Under the pieces are notes generated by a model. The model was not told the DNA's origin. It ran no database searches and worked only from the letters and a program-made list of their open reading frames with translations. This document shows positions 31,920 to 42,559 of a DNA stretch of 64,000 bases, piece after piece. The translations under genes were made by a program, and so were the position numbers. Every line of letters begins with the position of its first letter. Position 1 is the stretch's first letter. The stretch lies in the NCBI RefSeq assembly GCF_036865545.1, contig NZ_CP142208.1, positions 1,116,001-1,180,000 on the forward strand. Direction: 5' to 3'. The stretch is from Erwinia sp. E_sp_B01_1. Its GTDB lineage: Bacteria > Pseudomonadota > Gammaproteobacteria > Enterobacterales > Enterobacteriaceae.

Positions 31920-32606
31920 GCCTGTTTTCAGCTTCATCTCAGCCATGATCGCGCTGCTGTCGGCCTGGTACTGGTTCAGGCCATTGGCGCGAAGATGGCA
32001 GGCAGCACACTCGCCGCAGCCATCGCCTTTTATTCCGTTGTAACAGGTCAGGGTTTCATTGCGTACCAGGGGCAGCTGCTGCCAGTAATCGGCCAGCGCC
32101 CAGGTTTCCGCCTTATTCAGCCACATCAGCGGCGTTTCAAAGCGAACTTCACGGGCCATTCCCAGCGTGACGGCCTGGTTCAGAGCTTTGACAAATTCAT
32201 CGCGGCAGTCCGGATAACCTGAGAAATCTGTTTCGCATACGCCCGTGATCACCGCCTCCGCTTCGACCTGATAAGCATAAACCGAAGCCAGCGTCAGAAA
32301 CAGAATATTGCGGCCTGGCACAAAAGTGCTCGGCAGACCTGTGGCTTCAGGATCGTAAGCCGGTACCGGAATGTTATCTCTGGTCAGGCTGCTGACGGCC
32401 AGTTCACTGAGCATGGTCACGTCCAGCACTTTATGTGCGCGGGCACCCAGTGAAAGCGAAAGATCCCGGGCAATCTCAATCTCCTCACGATGGCGCTGGC
32501 CGTAATCGAAAGTGATGCAATGCACCTCGTCATACTGTTTCAGTGCCTGAATCAGACAGGTGGTTGAATCCTGTCCGCCGCTGAAAACCACTACTGCACG
32601 TTTCAT
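31911..32606 (-). CDS. queC: 7-cyano-7-deazaguanine synthase QueC
   Basis: QueC makes preQ0 from 7-carboxy-7-deazaguanine, ATP and ammonia for queuosine in tRNA. The 231-residue protein has the PP-loop SGGQDSTT at residues 9-16 and the C-terminal zinc site [19 protein letters not shown] with its four cysteines. The ATG at 32606 ([11 protein letters not shown]) is the E. coli start; 10 extra upstream codons were rejected. The PP-loop gene at 61549 offers a direct comparison. Confidence 0.96.
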   Translation of the reverse strand: MKRAVVVFSGGQDSTTCLIQALKQYDEVHCITFDYGQRHREEIEIARDLSLSLGARAHKVLDVTMLSELAVSSLTRDNIPVPAYDPEATGLPSTFVPGRNILFLTLASVYAYQVEAEAVITGVCETDFSGYPDCRDEFVKALNQAVTLGMAREVRFETPLMWLNKAETWALADYWQQLPLVRNETLTCYNGIKGDGCGECAACHLRANGLNQYQADSSAIMAEMKLKTGLR

Positions 32607-32802
32607 TCTTTTCACCTTAATTATCCGATGCGCCATATGGTACTGCCTGAGGCAAAAGAAGGGTAGTGCTGCTCAGGGAATGATAGCCGGGGCGAACCCG
32701 GCGCGGGAAAAATCAAACCGTTTTTCGCATGTATTCACTATCAGTTCCGCAAATACCAGGCGATACTCTGAATCCGATGAAAAAACAGACACTGGAGTGA
32801 AG

Positions 32803-33624
32803 ATGGCCCGGCTGGCGGCGTTTGATATGGATGGGACCTTGCTGATGCCAAATCATCAGTTAGGCGAAAGAACCCTGACCGCGCTGCGGGCGCTGGAAGA
32901 GAAGGGGGTATTACTGACTTTTGCTACCGGTCGTCACTGGCTGGAGATGCAGCCGCTGATTGCCGACTTTAAGCTGAAGGCTTATTTAATCTCCGGCAAT
33001 GGTACCCGTGTCCACGATCGGCAGGGAATTCTGCTGTCATCCAGCGACCTCTCCCCGGAAGTGGCTGAAGAAGTCATCCACACAAGCTGGGATACCACCG
33101 CCAGTTTGCATGTCTTTAACGACGACGGATGGTTAACTCAACACGATCTTCCGCAAATCCTGCAGGCTCATCTGATGAGCGGTTTTCGCTATCAGCTGGC
33201 TGACCTGAAGCGTCTGCCGGCACATAAAGTGACGAAAATCTGTTTTATTGCTGAGCACGATGAACTCTGCAAGCTGCAGGAAGCGTTGAGCGCAGCGCTG
33301 GGCGAGCGTGCCCACCTCTGTTTCTCAGCCCGGAATTGCCTGGAAGTTCTGCCGCCTGGCTGTAATAAAGGCGTGGCGCTGGGCTCACTCTCAGCTGCGC
33401 TTGGCTTTACCCTGGCTGACTGTATGGCGTTTGGCGATGCGATGAACGATCGCGAGATGCTGGAAACCGTGGGGCGCGGTTTTATTATGGGTAATGCGAT
33501 GAGCCAGCTTAAATCGGTACTGCCACATTTACCGGTAATCGGACACTGCGAAACACAGGGTGTGTCACATTACCTGAACCACTGGCTTACGACCCCAGAC
33601 CTCATCTATTCCCCCGAATATTGA
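32803..33624 (+). CDS. cof: HMP-PP phosphatase Cof
   Basis: A 273-residue HAD-superfamily (Cof-type) phosphatase; the E. coli enzyme hydrolyses 4-amino-2-methyl-5-hydroxymethylpyrimidine pyrophosphate. Motif I is FDMDGTLL (nucleophile Asp near residue 8), motif II TFATGR, motif III Lys in NKGVALGSL, motif [16 protein letters not shown] precedes the ATG at 32803; the longer ORF start lies in the queC promoter region. Divergent from queC. Confidence 0.94.
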   Translation: MARLAAFDMDGTLLMPNHQLGERTLTALRALEEKGVLLTFATGRHWLEMQPLIADFKLKAYLISGNGTRVHDRQGILLSSSDLSPEVAEEVIHTSWDTTASLHVFNDDGWLTQHDLPQILQAHLMSGFRYQLADLKRLPAHKVTKICFIAEHDELCKLQEALSAALGERAHLCFSARNCLEVLPPGCNKGVALGSLSAALGFTLADCMAFGDAMNDREMLETVGRGFIMGNAMSQLKSVLPHLPVIGHCETQGVSHYLNHWLTTPDLIYSPEY

Positions 33625-33672
33625 GGTTGATAATACCGGGCGGTCCTGATGAACTGAACTTCATTACAGCAT

Positions 33673-33699
33673 GCCGGACAGTGAAGTCCGGCTTTTTAA
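33673..33699 (+). terminator. Terminator after cof
   Basis: A 7-bp stem (33673-33679 with 33686-33692) followed by TTTTTAA. It also lies at the end of the convergent cysteine desulfhydrase-like gene. Confidence 0.75.
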
Positions 33700-34730
33700 T
33701 CCAGCATTTGCTGCCACGGCCTGATATCTCCGATATGCTCTTTTACCCATTCCGGGTTGTAATAGCTGTCGGGGTAGCGTTCCCCGCTGTCACAGAGCAG
33801 AGTCACAATCGCCCCGGTTCGTTTTTCCTGCGCCATCCTTTCTGCCAGCTGCAACGCGCCCCAGACATTGGTGCCAGTCGAGGCGCCGGGCTTACGTCCC
33901 AGTTGTTTCTCCAGCCACAGCATAGTGGCAATGCTGGCCGCATCCGGAACGCGGATCACCTCATCCACCACGTCTGCGATAAATGAGGGCTCAACACGGG
34001 GGCGACCAATCCCTTCTATTTTACCGCTCTGGATAGTGCGCAGTGTTTTATCCCGCTTGTACCAGTAGTCGAAGAACACGGAGTTTTCAGGATCCACCAC
34101 GGCCAGACGGGTAGGATGGCCCTGATAACGCAGGTAGCGTCCGATAGTTGCTGAAGTCCCGCCGGTTCCGGCGCTCATAACGATGCTGTCGGGGATCGGG
34201 AATGGCTCGTTTTTCATCTGCTGAAAAATACTGTCGGCGATATTATTATTCCCACGCCAGTCGGTTGCCCGCTCAGCATAGGTGAACTGATCCATAAAAT
34301 GGCCGTTCAGCTCTTTTGCCAGCCGTTCAGATTCAGCATACATCTGGCAGGGATCCTCAACGAAATGGCAGCGCCCGCCATAAAAGGCGATCTGTTCTGA
34401 TTTTCGTTTTGCGGTGCTGGCGGGCATGACAGCAATAAATGGCAGACCGAGCATACGGGCAAAATAGGCTTCGGAAACGGCAGTGCTGCCCGAGGATGCC
34501 TCAATTATCGGCGTGCCTTCTTTTATCCAGCCATTGCAAAGCCCGTACAAAAACAGCGAGCGTGCCAGGCGGTGCTTGAGACTGCCGCTGGGATGGGTAC
34601 TTTCGTCTTTGAGATAGAGCCAGATACCAGGGTAGGCGGCCAACGGCAGACGGATCAGATGTGTATCCGCAGAGCGTTGAATATCCGCGTTAATCTCCTG
34701 AACAGCGTGTGAAACCCATGAATCTGTCAT
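33696..34730 (-). CDS. PLP-dependent cysteine synthase-family protein, probable cysteine desulfhydrase
   Basis: A 344-residue fold-type II PLP enzyme. The Schiff-base Lys is K52 in SGSLKHRLA, the substrate loop is [15 protein letters not shown], and the phosphate-binding glycine loop is [14 protein letters not shown]. It resembles cysteine synthases but also the cysteine desulfhydrase I recall as CcdA of Pantoea ananatis. It is divergent from decR, the cysteine-responsive regulator, which supports cysteine detoxification. This gene is not at the decR locus of E. coli K-12. A synthase role cannot be excluded. Confidence 0.8.
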   Translation of the reverse strand: MTDSWVSHAVQEINADIQRSADTHLIRLPLAAYPGIWLYLKDESTHPSGSLKHRLARSLFLYGLCNGWIKEGTPIIEASSGSTAVSEAYFARMLGLPFIAVMPASTAKRKSEQIAFYGGRCHFVEDPCQMYAESERLAKELNGHFMDQFTYAERATDWRGNNNIADSIFQQMKNEPFPIPDSIVMSAGTGGTSATIGRYLRYQGHPTRLAVVDPENSVFFDYWYKRDKTLRTIQSGKIEGIGRPRVEPSFIADVVDEVIRVPDAASIATMLWLEKQLGRKPGASTGTNVWGALQLAERMAQEKRTGAIVTLLCDSGERYPDSYYNPEWVKEHIGDIRPWQQMLD

Positions 34731-34842
34731 ACTTCTTCCCCGGCAAAATTTCCTTAAGAGTACGGCATTAAGCGGAAAAAAGGTTTACTCTCTTTGCTGT
34801 ATAATGACCTGTAAAGAGAATATTTTTCTCCGGGAATAGGGA

Positions 34843-35301
34843 ATGACAGATAAAACAGACCTTAAGCTGCTGACGCTCCTGCAGCAGGATTGCACGATAT
34901 CGCTACAGGCAATGGCTGATGCTGTGCATCTCACCACCACGCCCTGCTGGAAACGGTTGAAAAGGCTGGAAGATGAAGGCTATATTCGCGGCCGGGTTGC
35001 GCTGCTTAATGCGGAAAAACTCGATCTGTCACTCACGGCGTTTATGATGATCAAAACTCAGCAGCACAGTAGCCACTGGTATCAACAGTTTGTCGAAGTG
35101 GTGCAGGCGATGCCGGAAGTGATGGGGTGTTACCGTATGGCGGGTGAATATGACTATCTGCTGCGAATTCAGGTTGCCGATATGAAAACTTATGATGCTT
35201 TCTATAAAAGTTTAGTGAACAGTGTTCCAGGTTTACTGGATGTCACCTCAAGCTTTGCGATGGAAGAGATAAAATACACCACGGCGCTGCCGCTGAAATA
35301 G
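34843..35301 (+). CDS. decR: DecR, Lrp/AsnC-family cysteine-responsive regulator
   Basis: A 152-residue Lrp-type regulator equal in length to E. coli DecR (YbaO), which activates cysteine detoxification. The N-terminal helix-turn-helix ([28 protein letters not shown]) is followed by the ligand-binding RAM domain with [16 protein letters not shown]. Here it is divergent from a desulfhydrase-like gene, suggesting that neighbour is its target. Upstream of mdlA by 49 bases. Confidence 0.93.
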   Translation: MTDKTDLKLLTLLQQDCTISLQAMADAVHLTTTPCWKRLKRLEDEGYIRGRVALLNAEKLDLSLTAFMMIKTQQHSSHWYQQFVEVVQAMPEVMGCYRMAGEYDYLLRIQVADMKTYDAFYKSLVNSVPGLLDVTSSFAMEEIKYTTALPLK

Positions 35302-35350
35302 GGAAGGGCGCTGCTCTTTACCCTGCTCAATCTTAACCGGGACGTTTTCT

Positions 35351-37120
35351 GTGCGACTGTTTAGCCAATTAAGCTGGTACTTTATTCGAGAGTGGCGACG
35401 TTATCTTGGGGCGGTAGCCCTGCTGATCGTTATCGCCATTCTGCAGCTGTTGCCCCCTAAAATCGTGGGCATGATTGTGGATGGCGTCTCCCACCAGCAG
35501 ATGAGTCACTCGCGGCTGATGATGTGGCTTGGCGTAATGCTGATCACCGCCGTGGTCGTTTATTTGCTGCGGTATGTCTGGCGTGTGCTGCTGTTTGGTG
35601 CCTCTTATCAACTGGCGGTGGAGCTGAGGCAGGACTTCTATCGCCAGCTAAGTCGCCAGCATCCCGAATTCTATCTTCGTCACCGTACGGGTGATCTGAT
35701 TGCCCGTGCCACCAATGATGTTGACCGCGTGGTGTTTGCCGCGGGTGAAGGCGTGCTGACGCTGGTGGACTCGCTGGTTATGGGACTGGTGGTGCTGTTT
35801 GTGATGAGCACGCAGATTAGCTGGCAGCTGACCCTGCTGGCGCTGCTGCCCATGCCGATCATGGCACTGGTAATAAAACGTTATGGCGATCAGCTGCATA
35901 ACCGTTTCAAGCTGGCACAGGCGGCCTTTTCCTCGCTGAATGATCAGACTCAGGAAAGCTTAACCAGCATCCGGATGATTAAAGCTTTTGGCCTGGAGGA
36001 CCACCAGTCTGGCCAGTTTGCCGACATCGCCAGAGATACCGGCAAGAAAAACCTGCGGGTGGCAAGAGTGGATGCCCGATTCGACCCCACTATCTATATC
36101 GCTATCGGCATGTCCAACCTGCTGGCGATCGGCGGTGGCAGCTGGCTGGTCTGGCATAATCAGATGACCCTGGGCCAGTTGACCAGCTTTGTCATGTATC
36201 TTGGCCTGATGATCTGGCCGATGCTGGCGCTGGCCTGGATGTTCAACATTGTTGAACGTGGCAGTGCGGCATGGAGCCGTATCCGCTCGCTGTTATCAGA
36301 AGCACCCGCGGTGGCAGATGGCACTAAAACCCTGCCTGAAGAACGGGGGCCGTTACAGGTCGCCATTCGTGAATTCTGTTATCCGGGCGCCCGCTATCCG
36401 TCACTCAGACAGGTAAACGTTAACCTCAGACCGGGGCAGATGCTGGGGCTTTGCGGCCCCACCGGCTCCGGCAAAAGCACGCTGCTCAGCCTTATTCAGC
36501 GGCATTTCGATATTGCCCAGGGCGATATCCGCTACCAGGGGATCCCCCTCACGCAACTGCGGCTGGACAGTTGGCGCAGCCGGCTGGCGGTAGTAAGCCA
36601 GACTCCTTTCCTGTTCTCCGATACCGTGGCAAACAACATTGCACTTGGGCGACCAGGCGCCAGGCAGGGCGATATTGAGCAGGCAGCAAAACTGGCTAAT
36701 GTGCATGACGATATTCTGCGGCTGCCAAAAGGTTATGAGACCGAAGTGGGCGAGCGCGGCGTGATGCTTTCAGGGGGACAGAAGCAGAGGATCTCCATTG
36801 CCCGCGCGCTGCTGCTGGATGCTGAAATCCTGATCCTAGATGATGCGCTCTCTGCGGTGGATGGACGTACCGAATACCAAATCCTGCACAACCTGCGGCA
36901 GTGGGGGCAGGGAAGAACGGTAATTATCAGCGCGCACCGTTTATCCGCCCTGACCGAAGCCAGTGAGATTCTGGTGTTGCAGAAAGGGGGAGTCACCCAA
37001 CGTGGGCGGCATGAACAGCTCGCCGCTGAAGCCGGATGGTATCAGGATATGTATCGTTATCAGCAGCTTGAGGCTGCACTGGATGAAGAAGAGAGCGAAA
37101 AGGGTGTCCCACATGGCTAA
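35351..37120 (+). CDS. mdlA: ABC transporter MdlA (permease-ATPase fusion)
   Basis: A 589-residue multidrug-resistance-type half transporter that should pair with MdlB. N-terminal six-helix membrane domain; Walker A GPTGSGKS near residue 375, signature LSGGQKQR, Walker [10 protein letters not shown]. The D-loop is SAVD. The usual catalytic Glu after Walker B is Asp here, as in E. coli MdlA, suggesting one degenerate ATP site in the heterodimer. It starts at a GTG and its last 8 bases overlap mdlB. Confidence 0.94.
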   Translation: MRLFSQLSWYFIREWRRYLGAVALLIVIAILQLLPPKIVGMIVDGVSHQQMSHSRLMMWLGVMLITAVVVYLLRYVWRVLLFGASYQLAVELRQDFYRQLSRQHPEFYLRHRTGDLIARATNDVDRVVFAAGEGVLTLVDSLVMGLVVLFVMSTQISWQLTLLALLPMPIMALVIKRYGDQLHNRFKLAQAAFSSLNDQTQESLTSIRMIKAFGLEDHQSGQFADIARDTGKKNLRVARVDARFDPTIYIAIGMSNLLAIGGGSWLVWHNQMTLGQLTSFVMYLGLMIWPMLALAWMFNIVERGSAAWSRIRSLLSEAPAVADGTKTLPEERGPLQVAIREFCYPGARYPSLRQVNVNLRPGQMLGLCGPTGSGKSTLLSLIQRHFDIAQGDIRYQGIPLTQLRLDSWRSRLAVVSQTPFLFSDTVANNIALGRPGARQGDIEQAAKLANVHDDILRLPKGYETEVGERGVMLSGGQKQRISIARALLLDAEILILDDALSAVDGRTEYQILHNLRQWGQGRTVIISAHRLSALTEASEILVLQKGGVTQRGRHEQLAAEAGWYQDMYRYQQLEAALDEEESEKGVPHG

Positions 37121-38876
37121 TCTCACGCAACTCTGGCCAACCCTGAAACGCCTGCTGAGTTATGGTTCACCCTGGCGCAAATCCCTTGGGCTGGCCGTGC
37201 TACTGCTGTGGATAGCTGCCGGGGCAGAGGTGATGGGGCCAATCCTTGTCAGCTACTTTATCGATAATATGGTAGCGAAACAGTATATGCCGCTGGGGCT
37301 GGTGGCCGGGCTGGCGGTGAGTTTTATTCTGCTGCAAATTCTGGCGGCGGCACTGCATTACTGGCAGGCCCTGTTATTCAATCAGGCCGCGGTGGGCGTG
37401 GTCCAGCAACTGCGTATGGATGTTATGGATGCCGCGCTGCGTCAGCCGCTGAGTGCCTTTGATACCCAGCCGGTAGGGCAGATCATTTCTCGCGTAACCA
37501 ATGATACTGAGGTCGTCCGCGATTTATATGTCACCGTAGTGGCGACAGTGCTGCGCAGTGCGGCACTGATTGGAGCAATGCTGGTGGCGATGTTCAGCCT
37601 GGACTGGCGCATGGCGCTGGTGGCGATCACCATCTTCCCTGCCGTACTGACGGTAATGCTGATTTATCAGCGTTACAGCACGCCGATTGTACGACGTGTA
37701 CGCAGCTATCTGGCCGATATCAACAATGGCTTCAATGAAGTGATTAATGGCATGAGCGTGATCCAGCAGTTTCGCCAGCAGGCTCGTTTTGGCGAGCGGA
37801 TGGGTGAAGCCAGTCGCTCACACTATCTGGCAAGAATGGAAACCCTGAAGCTGGATGGTTTCCTGCTGCGTCCGCTGCTGAGCTTGTTTTCAGCCCTGAT
37901 CCTCTGCGGCCTGATGATGCTGTTCGGCTTCTCTTCTGCCGGGAGTATTGAGGTGGGCGTGCTCTATGCCTTTATCAATTATCTTGGCCGGTTAAACGAA
38001 CCGCTGATTGAGCTCACCACCCAGCAATCGATGCTGCAACAGGCCGTGGTGGCGGGTGAGCGTATTTTTGAGTTGATAGATGCGCCCCGACAACATTACG
38101 GCAGCGATGTCCAGCCGCTGGCCTCAGGCCGGATTGAGGTCAGAGACCTGACGTTTGCCTATCGGGACGATCGCAACGTGTTGAGCGACATCAACCTTGA
38201 GGTGCCGTCGCGGAACTTTGTCGCGCTGGTCGGGCATACCGGGAGCGGCAAGAGCACGCTGGCGAACCTGTTAATGGGCTACTATCCGTTGCAGCAGGGG
38301 GAGATCAACCTCGATGGCAGACCTCTCAGTACTCTGAGTCACGGCGTATTACGCCATGGGGTGGCGATGGTTCAGCAGGATCCGGTGGTACTGGCCGATA
38401 CCTTCTTCGCCAATGTCACCCTGGGCCGTGATATCAGCGAGGAGACCGTCTGGCAGGTGCTGGAAAGGGTACAGCTTGCCGATCTGGCGCGAAGCCTCTC
38501 TGAAGGGATCCATACTCGTCTGGGTGAGCAGGGGAACACTCTGTCCGTTGGACAGAAGCAGCTGTTGGCAATGGCCCGAGTGCTGGTAGCCTCGCCGCAA
38601 ATCCTGATACTGGATGAGGCCACGGCCAATATTGACTCCGGCACCGAACAGGCCGTTCAGAAGGCGTTGAAAGCAGTGCGGGAGCAAACCACGCTGGTGG
38701 TCATTGCTCACCGGCTTTCTACTATCACCGATGCCGATACCATCCTGGTTCTGCACCGTGGCCGTGCTGTTGAACAGGGAACCCATCAGGCGCTGCTGGA
38801 AAAACAGGGCCGCTACTGGCAGATGTATCAATTACAGCAGGCAGGGGATGAACTGGAAGCGGGCGATGCTGTGTAA
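37113..38876 (+). CDS. mdlB: ABC transporter MdlB (permease-ATPase fusion)
   Basis: A 587-residue half transporter, partner of MdlA. Membrane domain first, then Walker A GHTGSGKS near residue 378, a degenerate signature NTLSVGQKQ and an intact Walker B with catalytic Glu (ILILDEATA). The complementary degeneracy with MdlA (Asp in A, altered signature in B) fits an asymmetric heterodimer. I chose the ATG at 37113 ([15 protein letters not shown]) matching E. coli. Physiological substrate unknown. Confidence 0.94.
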   Translation: MANLTQLWPTLKRLLSYGSPWRKSLGLAVLLLWIAAGAEVMGPILVSYFIDNMVAKQYMPLGLVAGLAVSFILLQILAAALHYWQALLFNQAAVGVVQQLRMDVMDAALRQPLSAFDTQPVGQIISRVTNDTEVVRDLYVTVVATVLRSAALIGAMLVAMFSLDWRMALVAITIFPAVLTVMLIYQRYSTPIVRRVRSYLADINNGFNEVINGMSVIQQFRQQARFGERMGEASRSHYLARMETLKLDGFLLRPLLSLFSALILCGLMMLFGFSSAGSIEVGVLYAFINYLGRLNEPLIELTTQQSMLQQAVVAGERIFELIDAPRQHYGSDVQPLASGRIEVRDLTFAYRDDRNVLSDINLEVPSRNFVALVGHTGSGKSTLANLLMGYYPLQQGEINLDGRPLSTLSHGVLRHGVAMVQQDPVVLADTFFANVTLGRDISEETVWQVLERVQLADLARSLSEGIHTRLGEQGNTLSVGQKQLLAMARVLVASPQILILDEATANIDSGTEQAVQKALKAVREQTTLVVIAHRLSTITDADTILVLHRGRAVEQGTHQALLEKQGRYWQMYQLQQAGDELEAGDAV

Positions 38877-38950
38877 AACTCACCGCTTCGCTGCACCATT
38901 AGCAGGCGATATTTTTCTCTGAAAGCCTGTTCTGCACAAATTTAACGCGC

Positions 38951-38976
38951 AACGCACCTTTATGGTGCGTTTTTTC
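38951..38976 (+). terminator. Terminator after mdlB
   Basis: AACGCACC (38951-38958) pairs with GGTGCGTT (38964-38971), followed by T residues. The same bases form an NtrC-type palindrome (separate entry). Confidence 0.8.
38955..38968 (+). promoter_or_regulatory. Candidate NtrC-binding site upstream of glnK
   Basis: GCACC-N5-GGTGC matches the NtrC consensus core. Its centre is about 140 bases before the predicted glnK transcription start, a usual enhancer distance. Confidence 0.65.
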
Positions 38977-39077
38977 TGCCTGAAGTCCGGTTTACTTTTA
39001 TGCTTATCATGCAGCCCACAGAGAAGAACTCAGGGCCGGACTGACTAATCGTCTGAAAAATGCCAATTTTTAATTTA

Positions 39078-39093
39078 TGGCACAGCCTTTGCT
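39078..39093 (+). promoter_or_regulatory. Sigma-54 promoter of glnK-amtB
   Basis: TGGCACAGCCTTTGCT matches the -24/-12 consensus TGGCAC-N5-TTGCT. It lies 55 bases before the glnK ATG. glnK-amtB is nitrogen-regulated through NtrC and sigma-54 in E. coli. Confidence 0.9.
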
Positions 39094-39147
39094 TTACTCA
39101 TTCCGTGTCGGGCGAAACAACCGTTTTCAATACCTGGAGGGGATCGT

Positions 39148-39486
39148 ATGAAGCTGGTTACCGTGGTAATCAAACCATTTAAGCTGGAAGACGTGCGTGA
39201 AGCACTGTCCTCTATCGGTATTCAGGGGCTGACCGTTACCGAAGTTAAGGGTTTTGGTCGCCAGAAGGGGCATGCAGAACTTTATCGCGGTGCTGAGTAC
39301 AGCGTGAACTTCCTGCCAAAAGTAAAAATAGACATTGCGATTGCCGATGATCAACTCGATGAAGTGGTCGATGTCATCAGCAAAGCGGCCTACACAGGCA
39401 AAATTGGTGACGGTAAAATTTTTGTGGCGGAGCTGCAGCGGGTCATCCGTATTCGCACCGGCGAAACTGACGAAGCAGCACTGTAA
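39148..39486 (+). CDS. glnK: PII signalling protein GlnK
   Basis: GlnK is a trimeric PII protein that senses 2-oxoglutarate, ATP/ADP and uridylylation, and blocks AmtB when nitrogen is plentiful. The 112-residue protein has the T-loop uridylylation site Tyr51 (ELYRGAEYSVNF), the B-loop TGKIGDGKIFV and the C-terminal TGETDEAAL. GGAGG precedes the ATG. Cotranscribed with amtB, 35 bases downstream. Confidence 0.97.
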   Translation: MKLVTVVIKPFKLEDVREALSSIGIQGLTVTEVKGFGRQKGHAELYRGAEYSVNFLPKVKIDIAIADDQLDEVVDVISKAAYTGKIGDGKIFVAELQRVIRIRTGETDEAAL

Positions 39487-39521
39487 TTTCGGGGCTAAGT
39501 ATTGTGATGGGATGGGATAAA

Positions 39522-40811
39522 ATGAAGAAAAAATTCGCTCTGTTCGGCCTCGCCAGTCTGGCACTGTTACCTTCGCTTGCGATGGCAGCTGCCCCAGCGG
39601 TGGCAGATAAAGCCGACAACGCTTTTATGATGATCTGTACCGCGCTGGTGCTGTTCATGACCTTGCCGGGTATTGCCCTGTTTTACGGCGGCTTAATCCG
39701 CGCCAAAAACGTCCTTTCCATGCTGACTCAGGTTTCCGTCACTTTCGCCATGGTCTGCGTGCTGTGGATGATTTACGGTTACTCTCTGGCCTTCAGTGAA
39801 GGTAACGCTTTCTTCGGTGGCTTCAGCATGGCGATGTTGAAAAACATCCAGCTGACGGCACTGGTTGGCACCTTCTATCAGTATATCCACGTCTCTTTCC
39901 AGGCCTCATTTGCCTGTATCACCGTGGGTCTGATTGTGGGTGCTATCGCAGAACGTATCCGTTTCTCTGCGGTACTGATTTTCGTAGCCATCTGGCTGAC
40001 CTTCTCCTACCTGCCGATTGCACATATGGTCTGGTCAGGCGGGCTGCTGGCACAGGACGGCGCGCTGGACTTCGCGGGCGGAACTGTAGTGCACATTAAC
40101 GCCGCTGTGGCGGGGCTGGTCGGCGCTTACCTGGTCGGCAAACGTGCAGGCTTTGGCAAAGAAGCGTTTAAACCTCATAACCTGCCGATGGTCTTTACCG
40201 GTACCGCGATCCTGTATGTGGGCTGGTTTGGCTTCAATGCGGGTTCTGCCGGCGCTGCTAACGAAATCGCTGCCCTGGCTTTCATTAATACTGTCATGGC
40301 TACCGCGGGTGCGATGTTGAGCTGGACCTTCGGTGAGTGGGCGCTGCGCGGTAAACCTTCCCTGTTGGGCGTCTGCTCTGGTGCGATTGCGGGTCTGGTG
40401 GCTATCACCCCAGCCTGTGGTTACGTTGGTGTGGGGGGTGCGCTGGTTATCGGTATCGTGGGCGGGCTGGCTGGTCTGTGGGGCGTTTCTACCCTGAAGA
40501 AATGGCTGCGTGTTGATGACCCTTGTGATGTGTTCGGTGTGCACGGCGTCTGCGGTATCGTAGGCTGCATCCTGACCGGCGTCTTCGCTTCCTCTTCACT
40601 GGGTGGCGTGGGTTATGCAGAAGGGGTGACCATGGGGCATCAGGTATGGATCCAGCTGTTCAGCGTGGGTGTGACTATCGTCTGGACGGGTGTGGTTGCC
40701 TTCGCCGCCTTTAAAATTGCTGACATGACTGTAGGTCTGCGTGTTCCGGAAGATCAGGAACGTGAAGGTCTGGATGTGAACAGCCACGGCGAAAATGCTT
40801 ACAACCAGTAA
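39522..40811 (+). CDS. amtB: Ammonium transporter AmtB
   Basis: Trimeric ammonium channel of the inner membrane. From the ATG at 39522 (MKKKFALFGLASLALLPSLAMAA) it has 429 residues with a cleavable signal peptide ending near LAMA; upstream GTG/ATG codons at 39504 and 39507 would spoil the signal. Conserved pore histidines are in VVHINAAVAGL and FGVHGVCGIVG, with the FNAGSAG segment between. The C-terminal tail (RVPEDQEREGLDVNSHGENAYN) is the GlnK docking region. Confidence 0.96.
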   Translation: MKKKFALFGLASLALLPSLAMAAAPAVADKADNAFMMICTALVLFMTLPGIALFYGGLIRAKNVLSMLTQVSVTFAMVCVLWMIYGYSLAFSEGNAFFGGFSMAMLKNIQLTALVGTFYQYIHVSFQASFACITVGLIVGAIAERIRFSAVLIFVAIWLTFSYLPIAHMVWSGGLLAQDGALDFAGGTVVHINAAVAGLVGAYLVGKRAGFGKEAFKPHNLPMVFTGTAILYVGWFGFNAGSAGAANEIAALAFINTVMATAGAMLSWTFGEWALRGKPSLLGVCSGAIAGLVAITPACGYVGVGGALVIGIVGGLAGLWGVSTLKKWLRVDDPCDVFGVHGVCGIVGCILTGVFASSSLGGVGYAEGVTMGHQVWIQLFSVGVTIVWTGVVAFAAFKIADMTVGLRVPEDQEREGLDVNSHGENAYNQ

Positions 40812-40855
40812 AACTGATGCAGGAAAAGTAGTGCGCTAAAATAACTAAAAATCAA

Positions 40856-40879
40856 AACGGCTCCTTCGGGAGCCGTTCC
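40856..40879. terminator. Bidirectional terminator between amtB and tesB
   Basis: A 9-bp stem (40856-40864 with 40869-40877) closed by a TTCG tetraloop, between convergent genes. T/A residues flank both sides. Confidence 0.8.
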
Positions 40880-40887
40880 TGCTTCTG

Positions 40888-41754
40888 CTATCTGGGCCCA
40901 CGCACTCTTATCACCCCTTCCTGCACCGTTGAAGCCACCAGCGTACCCTGCTGATTATAAAACTCCCCGCGAACAAAGCCTCTGGCGCTGGATGCTGAGG
41001 TGCTCTCAACGCTGTACAGCAGCCACTGATTAAGACTGAACGGGCGGTGGAACCACATTGAGTGATCGATGGTGGCAACCTGCATACCGGGCTCAAGAAA
41101 ACCTTTCCCATGCGGCTGGAGTGCAACAGGCAGGAAATTGAAATCAGAGGCGTAACCCAGCAGGTACTGGTGAATACGTTTGTCCTGCGGCATGCCGCCG
41201 TTAGCGCGGATCCAGACATGCCGCACAGGTTCATCAACATGGCCCTGGAGCGGGTTGTGAAACTTTACGGGTCTTATTTCAAACGGCTTCTCAGAGAGAA
41301 ATTTCTCACGCGCTTTTTCAGGGATGAAATGCGCCAGCTTATGGGCGAGATCGCCTTCACTGGGCAGCGCATCCGGGCCGGGCACGTCAGGCATCGTTTT
41401 CTGGTGCTCAAAGCCGCTTTCCGGGGCCTGAAAAGAGGCCGTCATATAGAAAATAGGATGACCATTCTGGACTGCGCTGACTCTTCTGGCGCTGAAACTC
41501 TGACCATCACGCAGCGTTTCCACATCATAGATAATCGCTTTCTGACTGTCGCCAGGGCGCAGGAAATAGCTGTGAAAAGAGTGAATAATACGGTCTGCGG
41601 GCACCGTTTGTTTGGCAGCATAGAGTGCCTGGCCTACCACCTGCCCACCGAAGACCTGGCGTAAGCCAAGATCTTCACTCTGGCCACGAAACAGGCCTTC
41701 TTCCAGCTTTTCCAGGTTCAACAGATTTAACAGGTTTTGCAGGGCCTGACTCAT
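40888..41754 (-). CDS. tesB: Acyl-CoA thioesterase II
   Basis: A 288-residue double-hotdog thioesterase (E. coli 286) that hydrolyses a wide range of acyl-CoAs. Landmarks are the N-terminal [37 protein letters not shown], and in the second hotdog [13 protein letters not shown] with the catalytic Asp, then the C-terminal [13 protein letters not shown]. Convergent with amtB, divergent from ybaY. Confidence 0.96.
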   Translation of the reverse strand: MSQALQNLLNLLNLEKLEEGLFRGQSEDLGLRQVFGGQVVGQALYAAKQTVPADRIIHSFHSYFLRPGDSQKAIIYDVETLRDGQSFSARRVSAVQNGHPIFYMTASFQAPESGFEHQKTMPDVPGPDALPSEGDLAHKLAHFIPEKAREKFLSEKPFEIRPVKFHNPLQGHVDEPVRHVWIRANGGMPQDKRIHQYLLGYASDFNFLPVALQPHGKGFLEPGMQVATIDHSMWFHRPFSLNQWLLYSVESTSASSARGFVRGEFYNQQGTLVASTVQEGVIRVRGPR

Positions 41755-41976
41755 AGCGGCAATCCTCAGTGATCAACTAGCTCACAGTTTGCGAGATCCG
41801 ACCAGTTACCGTCAACGGGGCGTGACAATTATCTTCAGAGATAAAGAGAGGAGAGGGCACTTCCAGGAAAATATCAGTAACTTGTGCCAGAATTAAAGTT
41901 AACAGAGCAGTGAATGACTGTTCTTTGGGCTAACTGAAACATCAACTTCTGCATTGATCATAAGGAGAATACATCA

Positions 41977-42534
41977 ATGAAAGTCTGGCCAATGTTAACG
42001 GGCGCCGCGCTGGCGGTGGTACTTTCCGGATGTGCTGATAAAGGCAAAGATGTGCCCACGGCGACGCTGGCTTCACAGGTGGCAGGTGAGCAGGCAACGC
42101 TTCGCCAGCCTAACGTCAGTGGATCGATCTATATTCGCCAGCGTGTGGCGCTGCCGCCTGATGCAGTGCTGACGGTCACGTTATCTGATGCTTCACTGGC
42201 TGATGCACCTTCAAAAGTCATCTCACAGCGGGTAGTGAGAACCGATGGTAAGCAGGCGCCTTTCAACTTTATCCTGCCTTACAATCCAGCGGATATTCAG
42301 CCCAATGCAAGGATCCTGCTGAGTGCAGCTATCACCGTAAAAGACAAAATGATGTTTATTACCGATACGGTTAAACCGGTTATCAATAATGGCGGGAACA
42401 AGCAGGAGTTGATACTGGTCCCGGTTCCTTCAATGGCGATGCCAACGCAAAGCGGAGCGGCGACAACGGTGCCTTCAACTTCTCCAACGCAGATGACGCC
42501 TTCCGGGGCAGTTCCTGCACCTACTTCATTGTAA
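41977..42534 (+). CDS. ybaY: YbaY lipoprotein (type III secretion-like lipoprotein domain)
   Basis: A 185-residue lipoprotein with lipobox VVLSGC (Cys near residue 19) followed by a beta-rich domain related to E. coli YbaY (SGSIYIRQRVALPPDAVLTVTLSDASLADAPS). The C-terminal 30 residues are a low-complexity Pro/Thr/Ser tail. Function unknown. AAGGAG precedes the ATG. Convergent with atl. Confidence 0.92.
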   Translation: MKVWPMLTGAALAVVLSGCADKGKDVPTATLASQVAGEQATLRQPNVSGSIYIRQRVALPPDAVLTVTLSDASLADAPSKVISQRVVRTDGKQAPFNFILPYNPADIQPNARILLSAAITVKDKMMFITDTVKPVINNGGNKQELILVPVPSMAMPTQSGAATTVPSTSPTQMTPSGAVPAPTSL

Positions 42535-42538
42535 AATC

Positions 42539-42559
42539 ACCGCCCCTCTGTGGGGCGGT
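42539..42559. terminator. Terminator between convergent ybaY and atl
   Basis: An 8-bp GC-rich stem (42539-42546 with 42552-42559) immediately after the ybaY stop. It touches the last base of the atl stop codon. Confidence 0.75.
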
